Positions 8,773 to 15,979 of a stretch of DNA of 33,775 bases are shown piece by piece. The notes beneath the pieces were generated by a model. That model ran no database searches. It worked only from the letters and a program-made list of their open reading frames with translations, and was not told where the DNA came from. The position numbers were made by a program, and so were the translations under genes. The DNA is from an uncultured Eubacterium sp. (GTDB lineage Bacteria; Bacillota; Clostridia; Oscillospirales; CAG-272): assembly GCA_900544285.1 (NCBI GenBank), contig UQUT01000021.1, positions 1 to 33,775 on the forward strand, read 5' to 3'. How positions within the stretch are numbered: the first letter of the stretch is position 1; each line of letters opens with the position of its first letter.

Positions 8773-9506
8773 CGATATTCGGCTATTATTTTGAAAGCTA
8801 CTATCTTTATATAGTCCTTGTGCTTCCGTGCGTCATCTGGGCAATGATTGCGCAGATAAGGGTTCAGTCCGCATACGGAAAATTTTCCCGCGTGCGTACC
8901 GCCCGCGGTCTGACGGGAGCGGAAACAGCGGAAAAAATTCTCCGCTCGCAGGGGATAACAAACGTCGCGATTGCTCCCTGCAAGGGTCAGCTCTCCGACC
9001 ATTACGACCCCCGCTCAAACACGGTTTTTCTTTCGGAGGGCGTTTATAATTCAAACTCCGTTGCCGCCTGCGGTATCGCGGCGCACGAATGCGGTCACGC
9101 AATTCAGCACGCGCAGGGCTATGCTCCGCTGAAACTCCGCGCGGCTCTCGTACCGATAACAAATCTCGGCTCAAATCTTGCAATGCCGCTGGTTCTCATC
9201 GGGCTTTTGCTTTCGTCGTTTTCTTATGACTCGGACGTCGGCTTTTATATTGCTTTCGCCGGCGTTATATGCTTTGCGACGGCAACCGTTTTCCAGCTTG
9301 TGACGCTTCCCGTTGAGTTCAACGCAAGCCGCCGCGCGCTTTCCGTGCTTGAAAGCGAGGGCATTGTCTCCTCGGAGGAAAAAAGCGGCGTGCGCAAGGT
9401 GCTTTGGGCAGCAGCAATGACGTATGTTGCGGCGCTGTTTGTATCGCTTGCGAACCTCCTCAGAATTCTTATAATCGTTATGGGCGGAAGGAACAGAAGA
9501 AGATGA
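8769..9506 (+). CDS. membrane zinc metallopeptidase, YugP family
   Basis: 245 residues. Carries the zinc site HECGH (106-110) in AAHECGHAIQHAQGYAP, preceded by the family segment SDHYDPRSNTVFLS. Membrane segments lie at about 12-30, 125-145, 150-178 and 215-235. The YugP family is conserved in Firmicutes but its substrate is unknown. The gene is inserted between fmt and rsmB with 4-base overlaps on both sides, so it is co-translated with translation-related genes. This arrangement is common in Clostridia but its meaning is not established. Confidence 0.9.
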   Translation: MTIFGYYFESYYLYIVLVLPCVIWAMIAQIRVQSAYGKFSRVRTARGLTGAETAEKILRSQGITNVAIAPCKGQLSDHYDPRSNTVFLSEGVYNSNSVAACGIAAHECGHAIQHAQGYAPLKLRAALVPITNLGSNLAMPLVLIGLLLSSFSYDSDVGFYIAFAGVICFATATVFQLVTLPVEFNASRRALSVLESEGIVSSEEKSGVRKVLWAAAMTYVAALFVSLANLLRILIIVMGGRNRRR

Positions 9507-10816
9507 CAGCACGTCAGGCGGCATTTCTGTCGCTTCAGAAATTTGAAAAGGACGGAAAGTATTCAAACATTGAGCTTTCCGCGTCGATAGAAAAATACGG
9601 GCTGACAGGCGTTGAAAAAGCGTTTTATACCGCCCTTTTATACGGTGTCATCGAGCGCAGGCTGACCCTCGACCGACTCATTTCCCTCTTTTCGGATCGC
9701 GACCCCGAAAATATAGACAGGGACGTAAGAACCGCGCTTTATATCGGGCTTTATCAGCTTTATTTTATGGATAAAATTCCGGACTCGGCGGCTGTGAACG
9801 AGTCTGTCTCGCTGCTGACCCGATTCACCGCAAAAAAGAACAGCGAAGCCTTTGCAAACGCCGTTCTCCGTCGCGCGGCAAGAGAAAAGGGCAGAAATTA
9901 CCTGCCCGACCGCTCGTCGGATGAGATAAAATATCTTTCGATAAAATATTCCGTTCCCGAATGGATATGCGGAAAATGGACAGAGGAGCTGGGCGCGGAA
10001 AAGGCAGAAAAATGCCTTGCCGCCACGCTTTCTCATCCGTTTATGACGGTTACCGTCAACACCCTCCGCGTTTCAAGGGAAGAATTTATAAAAATGCTTG
10101 AGGATGAAGGAATTCATTCCGAGCCGACAAAGTTTTCGCCGCGCGGCGTCCGCATGACGGAAAACGTCCCCTATGAAAAGCTCCTGCGCTTTGAGGACTT
10201 CTTTTTCGTGCAGGACGAGGCTTCGCAGATATGCTGCGAGGCTCTCGGCATGGAAAATGGGGAAAGCCTGCTCGACGCATGCGCGTGTCCCGGCGGAAAG
10301 AGCTTTTATTCCGCCATCCGCGCCGGAAACGAAGGAAAAATAGTATCGCGCGACCTGCACAAAAACAAACTGTCGCTTATAAAAAAAGGCGCCGAAAGAC
10401 TCGGCATTGATATAATCGAAACCGCGGTACATAATGCGTCCGTTCCGTGCGCAGACGAAAAATTCGATCGCGTCCTCTGTGACGTCCCCTGCTCCGGTCT
10501 CGGCGTCATGGCAAAGAAGCCGGAAATACGCTATAAATCCGAGGAGGAGACGCTCCGCCTGCCGGAGCTCGGATATTCGATTCTCTCCGCATGCTCGGAG
10601 AGCGTAAAGGACGGCGGCACACTCGTTTATTCGACGTGTACCGTCTCAAAGGACGAAAACGAAAAGGTTATAGAGAGATTTCTCTCTGAGCATACGGATT
10701 TTGCCCCAGAGGGATTCTCCGTCGGCGGTATAACTTCGGACGGGGTGTGCGTTCTGCTCCCGTGCGACTACGGCACAGACGGCTTCTTTATCGCAAAAAT
10801 GAGGAAAATAAAATGA
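9503..10816 (+). CDS. rsmB: 16S rRNA m5C967 methyltransferase RsmB
   Basis: 437 residues from ATG 9503, chosen because it overlaps the previous stop (ATGA) and gives the family N-terminus MTARQAAFLSL; the frame stays open 33 codons further upstream. The N-terminal NusB-like RNA-binding domain spans about 1-140. The SAM-binding motif is DACACPGGKS, the catalytic cysteine is in DVPCSGLG, and the second cysteine is in YSTCTV. Methylates C967 of 16S rRNA. The stop overlaps rlmN. Confidence 0.95.
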   Translation: MTARQAAFLSLQKFEKDGKYSNIELSASIEKYGLTGVEKAFYTALLYGVIERRLTLDRLISLFSDRDPENIDRDVRTALYIGLYQLYFMDKIPDSAAVNESVSLLTRFTAKKNSEAFANAVLRRAAREKGRNYLPDRSSDEIKYLSIKYSVPEWICGKWTEELGAEKAEKCLAATLSHPFMTVTVNTLRVSREEFIKMLEDEGIHSEPTKFSPRGVRMTENVPYEKLLRFEDFFFVQDEASQICCEALGMENGESLLDACACPGGKSFYSAIRAGNEGKIVSRDLHKNKLSLIKKGAERLGIDIIETAVHNASVPCADEKFDRVLCDVPCSGLGVMAKKPEIRYKSEEETLRLPELGYSILSACSESVKDGGTLVYSTCTVSKDENEKVIERFLSEHTDFAPEGFSVGGITSDGVCVLLPCDYGTDGFFIAKMRKIK

Positions 10817-11847
10817 CGGATCTTTTAGGTCTCGGTCTGCCCGAGCTTGAAAATTACATAACCGGGCTCGGCGAGCCGAAATTCCGCGCAAAACAGATTT
10901 TCGGCTGGCTTATGCGCGGAAAAAATATCGACGAGATGAACAACGTCCCGAAGAGTCTGCGCGAAAAACTGAAGGCTGACGCCTTCGTATCGACTGTCAC
11001 CCTTCGGGAGAAAAAGGTCTCCTCGGACGGAACTCAGAAATTCCTTTTCTCCCTCTATGACGGCGAATGTATCGAGTCCGTGCTGATGAAATACGAGCGC
11101 GGATATACCGTCTGCATTTCGACGGAAGCAGGCTGCGCCATGGGCTGTAAATTCTGCGCGTCGACCCTCGGCGGACTTTCAAGAAGGCTCCTGCCGGGAG
11201 AAATGCTTTCGCAGGTCATTTATGCGCAGAACGAGGCAGGAGAAAAGCTCTCCGGTATCGTTCTGATGGGTATCGGCGAGCCGCTTGACAACTATGATAA
11301 CGTTCTGAAGTTTCTCCGCCTTGTCGGCTCGGAGGACGGGCTGAACATCGGCTATCGGCATATTTCCCTTTCCACATGCGGCCTTGTCGACAAGATATAC
11401 CGCCTTGCAGAAGAGGAATTGCCAATTACGCTTTCCATTTCGCTTCACGCGTCCGATAACGAAACCCGCTCCTCTCTCATGCCGATAAACCGGAAATGGT
11501 GCATTGAGGAGCTTCTGACGGCGTGTCACGATTATTTTGCGAAAACAGGACGGAGAATATCCTTTGAATACACGCTTGCGGCAGGCAAAAACGATACGGA
11601 AAAGGACGCGCGCGCCCTTTCGGCAATCCTGAAAAAGTATTGCCCGGATATGCCGCTGCACGTAAATCTTATCCCCGTCAACGCAACGGGCAGGGGATTT
11701 TCCCCTTCGGACAGAGAAAATGTCCGTCGCTTTGCCGAAACTCTGACAAAAAATCATATCGTTGCGACTGTGCGCCGTCATCTCGGCGGCGATATCGACG
11801 CCTCCTGTGGTCAGCTCCGCGCAAAAACAAAAAACGAAAACGCATAA
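10813..11847 (+). CDS. rlmN: dual-specificity 23S rRNA/tRNA adenine C2-methyltransferase RlmN
   Basis: 344 residues from ATG 10813 (overlap ATGA with rsmB; the frame is open upstream, but that start would run inside rsmB). A radical-SAM enzyme that makes 2-methyladenosine at A2503 of 23S rRNA and A37 of some tRNAs. The cluster motif is CAMGCKFC (Cys 108, 112, 115). GEPLDNYDNV and the catalytic C-terminal cysteine in IDASCGQLR are present. A ribosome site (ATGAGGAAA) lies just upstream. Confidence 0.96.
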   Translation: MTDLLGLGLPELENYITGLGEPKFRAKQIFGWLMRGKNIDEMNNVPKSLREKLKADAFVSTVTLREKKVSSDGTQKFLFSLYDGECIESVLMKYERGYTVCISTEAGCAMGCKFCASTLGGLSRRLLPGEMLSQVIYAQNEAGEKLSGIVLMGIGEPLDNYDNVLKFLRLVGSEDGLNIGYRHISLSTCGLVDKIYRLAEEELPITLSISLHASDNETRSSLMPINRKWCIEELLTACHDYFAKTGRRISFEYTLAAGKNDTEKDARALSAILKKYCPDMPLHVNLIPVNATGRGFSPSDRENVRRFAETLTKNHIVATVRRHLGGDIDASCGQLRAKTKNENA

Positions 11848-11883
11848 TTTATTCTTCATACAAAAAGGAAGGGCTTGATACTA

Positions 11884-12657
11884 ATGAAATTCTGCGGTAA
11901 ATCCGATATAGGCATGCAAAGAAAAATCAATCAGGACAGCTTCAAATGCCTGTCGCTCTGGGGCGGAGAGGCAACGCTTCTCATCGTCTGCGACGGGATG
12001 GGCGGTCACAAGGCGGGCGAAATTGCCAGCAGCAGAGCGGTTTCCGCCTTCTGTGACAAAATAGTCGCCTCTCCGTGCATATCGGAAACGCCCTCGGAAC
12101 AGCTCGGGGAAATACGTCACACGATGATTTCCGCGGCGAAGGCTGCAAACAGCCTTATTTACCGCATGTCGAACGATTTTGACGAGCTCTCCGGCATGGG
12201 GACGACCCTTGTTGCCGGACTTATATATCAGAATCAGCTGTTTTGCGTCAACATCGGCGACAGCCGCCTTTATATCATGACCGAAGCCGAAACCCGACAG
12301 ATCACTCATGATCATTCCTTTGTTCAATATCTTCTCGATTACGGCAAAATAACGCCCGAAGAGGCAAAAACATATCCGAGGAAAAACGTCATAACTCAGG
12401 CGGTCGGTATCAACCCCCGCACCGAGGCTGACTTTTTCTGCGTCCGACTCAACGATTGGGGCAACGGATATCTTCTTCTTTGCACGGACGGGCTTTCAAA
12501 CTATGTAACTCCCGAGCAAATGTCAAAAGCGCTTTACAGTGCGCCGAAATGCGAGGACGGGACAACCAATCTCGACCTTGCCGCAGACAAGCTCATATCC
12601 CTTGCAAACGCCGCAGGCGGTGCCGATAATATCACCGCCGTTATTGCCCAGTTTTAA
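11884..12657 (+). CDS. prpC: PP2C-type Ser/Thr protein phosphatase (Stp/PrpC)
   Basis: 257 residues. Manganese-dependent phosphatase that reverses phosphorylation by the neighbouring kinase. The metal-binding motifs are intact: NQDS near residue 16, DGMGGHKAGE (37-46), TDGLSN (about 200) and GGADNIT near the end. The ATG at 11884 is preferred over an in-frame TTG at 11875, because AAGGAAGG (11865-11872) is well spaced only for the ATG. The kinase follows 39 bases later, the usual arrangement. Confidence 0.94.
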   Translation: MKFCGKSDIGMQRKINQDSFKCLSLWGGEATLLIVCDGMGGHKAGEIASSRAVSAFCDKIVASPCISETPSEQLGEIRHTMISAAKAANSLIYRMSNDFDELSGMGTTLVAGLIYQNQLFCVNIGDSRLYIMTEAETRQITHDHSFVQYLLDYGKITPEEAKTYPRKNVITQAVGINPRTEADFFCVRLNDWGNGYLLLCTDGLSNYVTPEQMSKALYSAPKCEDGTTNLDLAADKLISLANAAGGADNITAVIAQF

Positions 12658-12696
12658 CGCGGGCAAAAAACTAAAGCTCTGAAAGGTTAAAATATC

Positions 12697-13902
12697 ATGG
12701 ATGTTTTCAATAAATACGTAGGGCAGGTTTTTGACGGCAGATATAAAATCGAAGGGTCCGTCGGTCAAGGCGGAATGGCTGTCGTTTTTGAAGCGACCGA
12801 CCTGCTCACAAACCGCAAGGTTGCCGTCAAAATGCTGAAAGACTCCGTCGCGGGCAACACTCAGGCAATAAAACGGTTTATTATTGAGTCAAAAGCCGTT
12901 GCAATGCTCAACCATGAACATATAGTCAAGGTTTACGATATCTCCGTGCGCGGCGAACATAAATATATCGTCATGGAGTTTTTGGGCGGAATAACTCTCC
13001 GCGAATACATGAAAATCAAAGGCGTGCTCTCCTGGAGAGAAACCGTTGAATTTGCGGAGCAGATTCTCTCCGCCCTGAACCACGCACATTCAAAAGGCGT
13101 TATCCACAGGGACATAAAACCGCAAAACATCATGCTGCTTGAGGGCGGATTTGTCAAGGTGACAGACTTCGGCATTGCTAAAATACCGAAAGCCGAAACG
13201 CTCACCATGGCGGACAAAGCAATCGGGACAGTGTTCTATCTCAGTCCCGAGCAGGCGCAGAGCAGAAAGATTGACCTGCGTAGCGACCTTTATTCGCTCG
13301 GCGTTATGATGTATGAAATGGTGACGGGCAAAATGCCGTTTACGGCGGAAACGCCTGTTGCGGTCATATATCAGCATATCAGCACGCCGCCCGTGCCGCC
13401 GTCACAGATCAATCCCAAAATTCCGATCGGACTTGAACAGATAATTCTCTGCGCGATGGAGAAAAATCCCGAAAACCGTTATCAGAGCGCAGTTCAGATG
13501 TATCGCCATCTGCAAAGACTGAAACAGGACCCTTCCGTTGTTTTTGTTCAGAGACGTCCTCATCAGAAGACAATAACATCGGAGACACCCGTTCCGCCCG
13601 TAAAGCGCGGTCCGGCGGAAAATCATCAGAGCAAAAAGCCGGGCTCATCTCAACCGGCTAAAAAGCCCCGAACCTCCGGTGGCAGAGCGTCCGTTTCAAC
13701 CCATTCCGATGACAGCACAGGCGTCCCGCTCTGGCTTGCCGCGTGCATTTTCATAGCATTTCTTGTTCTTGCCGTTGTCGGAATAATTGTCATTTACAAT
13801 TTGCTTTTCAGTGGCAAGCGGCTTGAATTTGAAGCCGAAAGGGCAATTTCGGATGTCGCGACCACAGCAAAAAATATTGTTTTCGGCGGTAATCATTTAT
13901 GA
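12697..13902 (+). CDS. prkC: membrane Ser/Thr protein kinase, PrkC-like but without PASTA domains
   Basis: 401 residues. The Hanks-type kinase domain spans about 16-275: glycine loop GQGGMAVV, catalytic Lys in VAVKML (about 45), HRDIKPQN (137-144), DFG (157-159) and SPEQAQ. A basic, Pro/Ser-rich linker (285-340) leads to one membrane helix (344-371), then only about 30 residues outside. Typical Firmicutes PrkC carries several extracellular PASTA repeats that sense muropeptides; none is present. The reading frame shows no frameshift before the stop, which overlaps rsgA by four bases. It pairs with the phosphatase upstream and probably controls growth or envelope functions. Confidence 0.93.
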   Translation: MDVFNKYVGQVFDGRYKIEGSVGQGGMAVVFEATDLLTNRKVAVKMLKDSVAGNTQAIKRFIIESKAVAMLNHEHIVKVYDISVRGEHKYIVMEFLGGITLREYMKIKGVLSWRETVEFAEQILSALNHAHSKGVIHRDIKPQNIMLLEGGFVKVTDFGIAKIPKAETLTMADKAIGTVFYLSPEQAQSRKIDLRSDLYSLGVMMYEMVTGKMPFTAETPVAVIYQHISTPPVPPSQINPKIPIGLEQIILCAMEKNPENRYQSAVQMYRHLQRLKQDPSVVFVQRRPHQKTITSETPVPPVKRGPAENHQSKKPGSSQPAKKPRTSGGRASVSTHSDDSTGVPLWLAACIFIAFLVLAVVGIIVIYNLLFSGKRLEFEAERAISDVATTAKNIVFGGNHL

Positions 13903-14798
13903 CGGAATCCATCTCCGGCAGAATAATCTGCGGCGTCGGCGGGCTTTATACAATCCTTTGTGACAACGGAAAGACTATAAAATGCAAGGCACGCGGAATT
14001 CTGCGCATGAAAAAAGTCACCCCGCTTGCGGGCGACATTGTGACTGTCCGCAGAGGCGACGGCGACGAAACCGGGCTTTTTATCGATAAAATTATTCCCC
14101 GAAAAACAGAGCTTTCCCGTCCGCCCGTGGCGAATATTGACACTGTCTTTGCGGTGATCTGTCCTTCCGACCCGGAGCCGAATCTTCTCGCGACGGACAA
14201 GCTCCTTGCATCAATCTATGACGCCAAAATTACTCCCGCAGTCATAATTTCAAAGGCGGACACAACCGCAGACGGCACCCGCAGGCTTTACGATATTTAT
14301 TCAAAAGGCTATGATGTTTTCGTCACGTCATCGGAAAAAGACGAAGGAATTTCGGATTTGCGCCGATATATTTCGGAAAAAACGACGGTTTGTGCGTTCG
14401 CGGGAGCATCGGGCGTCGGAAAATCCACTCTTTTAAGCGCACTCTTCCCCGATTTGTCACTGAAAACAGGCAGTATTTCGGAAAAGACGCGCCGCGGCAG
14501 GCACACAACACGCGAAGTCACGCTTTTCCCTTTCGACGAAGAGCATTTCATAGCTGACACGCCCGGATTTTCCCGTCTTGACTTTGACGGCGAAAAATAT
14601 CTCCCACCCGAGGATTTATTCTTCTGTTTTCCGGAGTTTGAAAAGTACTTCGGCAAGTGCCGTTACAGCGGCTGCACCCACTTGCGCGAGGAGGGCTGCG
14701 CTGTGATTGACGCGGTGAACAGCGGCGAAATCCCGTCTTCCCGCCACGACAATTACGTCGCAATCTATGAAGAGCTGAAAAACAATCGCAAATTCTGA
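13899..14798 (+). CDS. rsgA: ribosome small subunit-dependent GTPase A
   Basis: 299 residues. A circularly permuted GTPase that aids late 30S subunit assembly. Layout: OB-fold (about 1-65), SKAD as the G4 motif (118-121, where NKxD is usual), P-loop GASGVGKST (168-176), DTPGF, then a zinc site with paired Cys/His in CRYSGCTHLREEGC. The start overlaps prkC (ATGA). It is the last gene of the operon; its stop is followed two bases later by a hairpin repeat. The rpe and thiamine genes that often follow elsewhere are absent. Confidence 0.95.
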   Translation: MTESISGRIICGVGGLYTILCDNGKTIKCKARGILRMKKVTPLAGDIVTVRRGDGDETGLFIDKIIPRKTELSRPPVANIDTVFAVICPSDPEPNLLATDKLLASIYDAKITPAVIISKADTTADGTRRLYDIYSKGYDVFVTSSEKDEGISDLRRYISEKTTVCAFAGASGVGKSTLLSALFPDLSLKTGSISEKTRRGRHTTREVTLFPFDEEHFIADTPGFSRLDFDGEKYLPPEDLFFCFPEFEKYFGKCRYSGCTHLREEGCAVIDAVNSGEIPSSRHDNYVAIYEELKNNRKF

Positions 14799-14800
14799 CC

Positions 14801-14865
14801 TTCTTTTCTTCGAGAAGAAAAGAAGGCAAAAGAAGCTTTAATAATTGGTTTGAGCAAATATTATA
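14801..14865 (+). repeat. hairpin repeat copy A
   Basis: A 28-base perfect palindrome (14799-14826, flanked CC...GG, centred on TTCGAGAA) followed by a conserved tail containing AGAAGCTTTAATAATTGG. It matches 63 of 65 bases of copy B at 14935-14999. It begins two bases after the rsgA stop. Confidence 0.88.
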
Positions 14866-14907
14866 GTAAGCAAACAAAGATAATTTTTCATCTCTGTTTT
14901 GACTATA

Positions 14908-14930
14908 CTTCTTTGAAAAGAAAAGCTGGC
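14908..14930 (+). repeat. partial hairpin repeat core
   Basis: ACTTCTTTGAAAAGAAAAGC followed by TGG is the same core type as the window ends (CTTTGAAAAGAAAAG), but the tail is cut by copy B. Confidence 0.65.
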
Positions 14931-14934
14931 GCCG

Positions 14935-14999
14935 TTCTTTTCTTCGAGAAGAAAAGAACGCGAAAGAAGCTTTAATAATTGGTTTGAGCAAATATTATA
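14935..14999 (+). repeat. hairpin repeat copy B
   Basis: Same 65-base unit as copy A, offset by 134 bases. Its palindrome is flanked CG...CG where copy A has CC...GG, so the changed base pair is compensated on the other arm. Confidence 0.88.
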
Positions 15000-15008
15000 T
15001 TCTCATAA

Positions 15009-15034
15009 AAAGGGGCAGTTCTCTGCTCTTTTTT
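15009..15034 (+). terminator. probable terminator of the yicC-rsgA operon
   Basis: AGGGGCAG-TTCT-CTGCTCTT pairs with two G-T pairs and is followed by a run of six T. It is read on the plus strand, after the hairpin repeats. Confidence 0.6.
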
Positions 15035-15118
15035 GCTTTGCGTCTCTCGTCTTGCAAATCGCAAAAGACGATGGGGCGGGATTGGGCACGTCCCTTCACG
15101 CACCACCTCTTCAAACTC

Positions 15119-15151
15119 AAAAAGTCGTCCGCTTTCACGGACGACTTTTTT
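15119..15151. terminator. bidirectional terminator between rsgA and the membrane protein
   Basis: GTCGTCCG-CTTTCA-CGGACGAC gives an 8-bp stem extended by A5 on one side and T6 on the other. It ends the minus-strand gene just 7 bases after its stop and also faces rsgA. Confidence 0.9.
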
Positions 15152-15157
15152 ATAAAC

Positions 15158-15838
15158 TTATTTAGCCAGTTTTTTCTCCGAATAAAATGCGCCGAGAATC
15201 GCGACAAAATACCCGCCGATGCAGACGGAGCTCTCATAAATGATCGTACCGAGGGGATTTTCCGTCACGGACGAGAAAATAACACCGAAAACGGTCATCA
15301 AAAGCCATGCGGAAAGCGAAATTATAAGCGGCAAACCAATCACTCCTCTTGGGACAACATACGGCTTTTCAAAGCCGGACGCCGTTTCACGCTTACCGTA
15401 AACCGCTTTCACAATCCACGCCACAACAACGCATATCACGTATCTTGCGACGTTTTCAAGAGCGCAAAGCGCGTCTGTATAAAGATACGTCTCCATAAGG
15501 GCGGCGTCGGTGCTGCGCAAAAGCAAAAACGTCATCAGAAACGAAACCGCGGGAAGAACCGCCGTAAAAACAACGCCCATGATTGATATCATCACCGCGT
15601 CACGCGCTGTTGCAAAGGCAATCATCCATGTCGTCATCCCCGCAAAAAAGAACAGCGCTATATAAAGGAAGATATATTTCGCGTCATAGAAAAATCTGAT
15701 TAAAAAATCCAGCCCGCGCGGGAGATAATAATAATTTTTCTGAAAAAGACAAAATGCAAGCGAAAGTATGGCTTCGCCGGCAAGCGGAAAAATCAAACCA
15801 AACAGGATTATGCGCGATAATTTCAGCTTCTTGTTCAA
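15158..15838 (-). CDS. unknown six-helix membrane protein
   Basis: Not recognised. 226 residues from a TTG start at 15838, chosen because GGAGG lies about 8 bases before it; the upstream ATG at 15880 has no ribosome site. Predicted membrane helices at about 10-32, 55-77, 82-107, 129-147, 165-190 and 201-220. The C-terminus is short and basic (EKKLAK). No signal peptide or catalytic motif is visible. It has its own terminator and lies between two terminators, so it is transcribed alone. Length and topology fit a small integral membrane protein of unknown role. Confidence 0.75.
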   Translation of the reverse strand: MNKKLKLSRIILFGLIFPLAGEAILSLAFCLFQKNYYYLPRGLDFLIRFFYDAKYIFLYIALFFFAGMTTWMIAFATARDAVMISIMGVVFTAVLPAVSFLMTFLLLRSTDAALMETYLYTDALCALENVARYVICVVVAWIVKAVYGKRETASGFEKPYVVPRGVIGLPLIISLSAWLLMTVFGVIFSSVTENPLGTIIYESSVCIGGYFVAILGAFYSEKKLAK

Positions 15839-15923
15839 AACGGGTTCCTCCGGACTTTTGTTACATATTAAATATATCACATTTTCGCGCCTGTGAAAAC
15901 TTTATTTTGTAAATTTTTTAATG

Positions 15924-15957
15924 AAAAAACAGCTCCCCGAAGGGAGCTGTTTTTTTA
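15924..15957. terminator. terminator of the SLH-domain protein gene
   Basis: Read on the minus strand: CAGCTCCC-TTCG-GGGAGCTG followed by TTTTTT. It has a UUCG-type loop and lies 30 bases after the stop at 15980. The A-run on the other side means it can also work on the plus strand. Confidence 0.92.
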
Positions 15958-15979
15958 TCTTTAGTAGGAATACTATTGA

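Larger units (their letters stand above)
14799..15157. other. gene-free stretch with hairpin repeats and two terminators
   Basis: Between the converging rsgA and membrane-protein genes. It holds two 65-base hairpin repeats (14801-14865 and 14935-14999), a partial third hairpin core (14908-14930), a plus-strand terminator (15009-15034) and a bidirectional terminator (15119-15151). An open frame on the plus strand (14984-15586) is a shadow of the membrane protein gene. Confidence 0.75.

Noticed and set aside
9404..9502. Upstream extension of rsmB by 33 codons
   Set aside because: The extension lies inside the YugP gene in another frame; the ATG at 9503 overlaps the stop in the usual way and gives the family N-terminus.
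13101..13110. TTATCCACA, a perfect DnaA-box match
   Set aside because: It is a single match inside the kinase gene, where it encodes the conserved residues VIHRD; there is no cluster of boxes.
14799..14999. CRISPR array or tandem regulatory repeats
   Set aside because: Only two full units, each palindromic and separated by 69 unrelated bases; no spacer regularity and no cas genes.
14984..15586. 200-codon plus-strand frame
   Set aside because: It runs through a hairpin repeat and two terminators, then antisense through the membrane protein gene; no ribosome site and unlikely composition.
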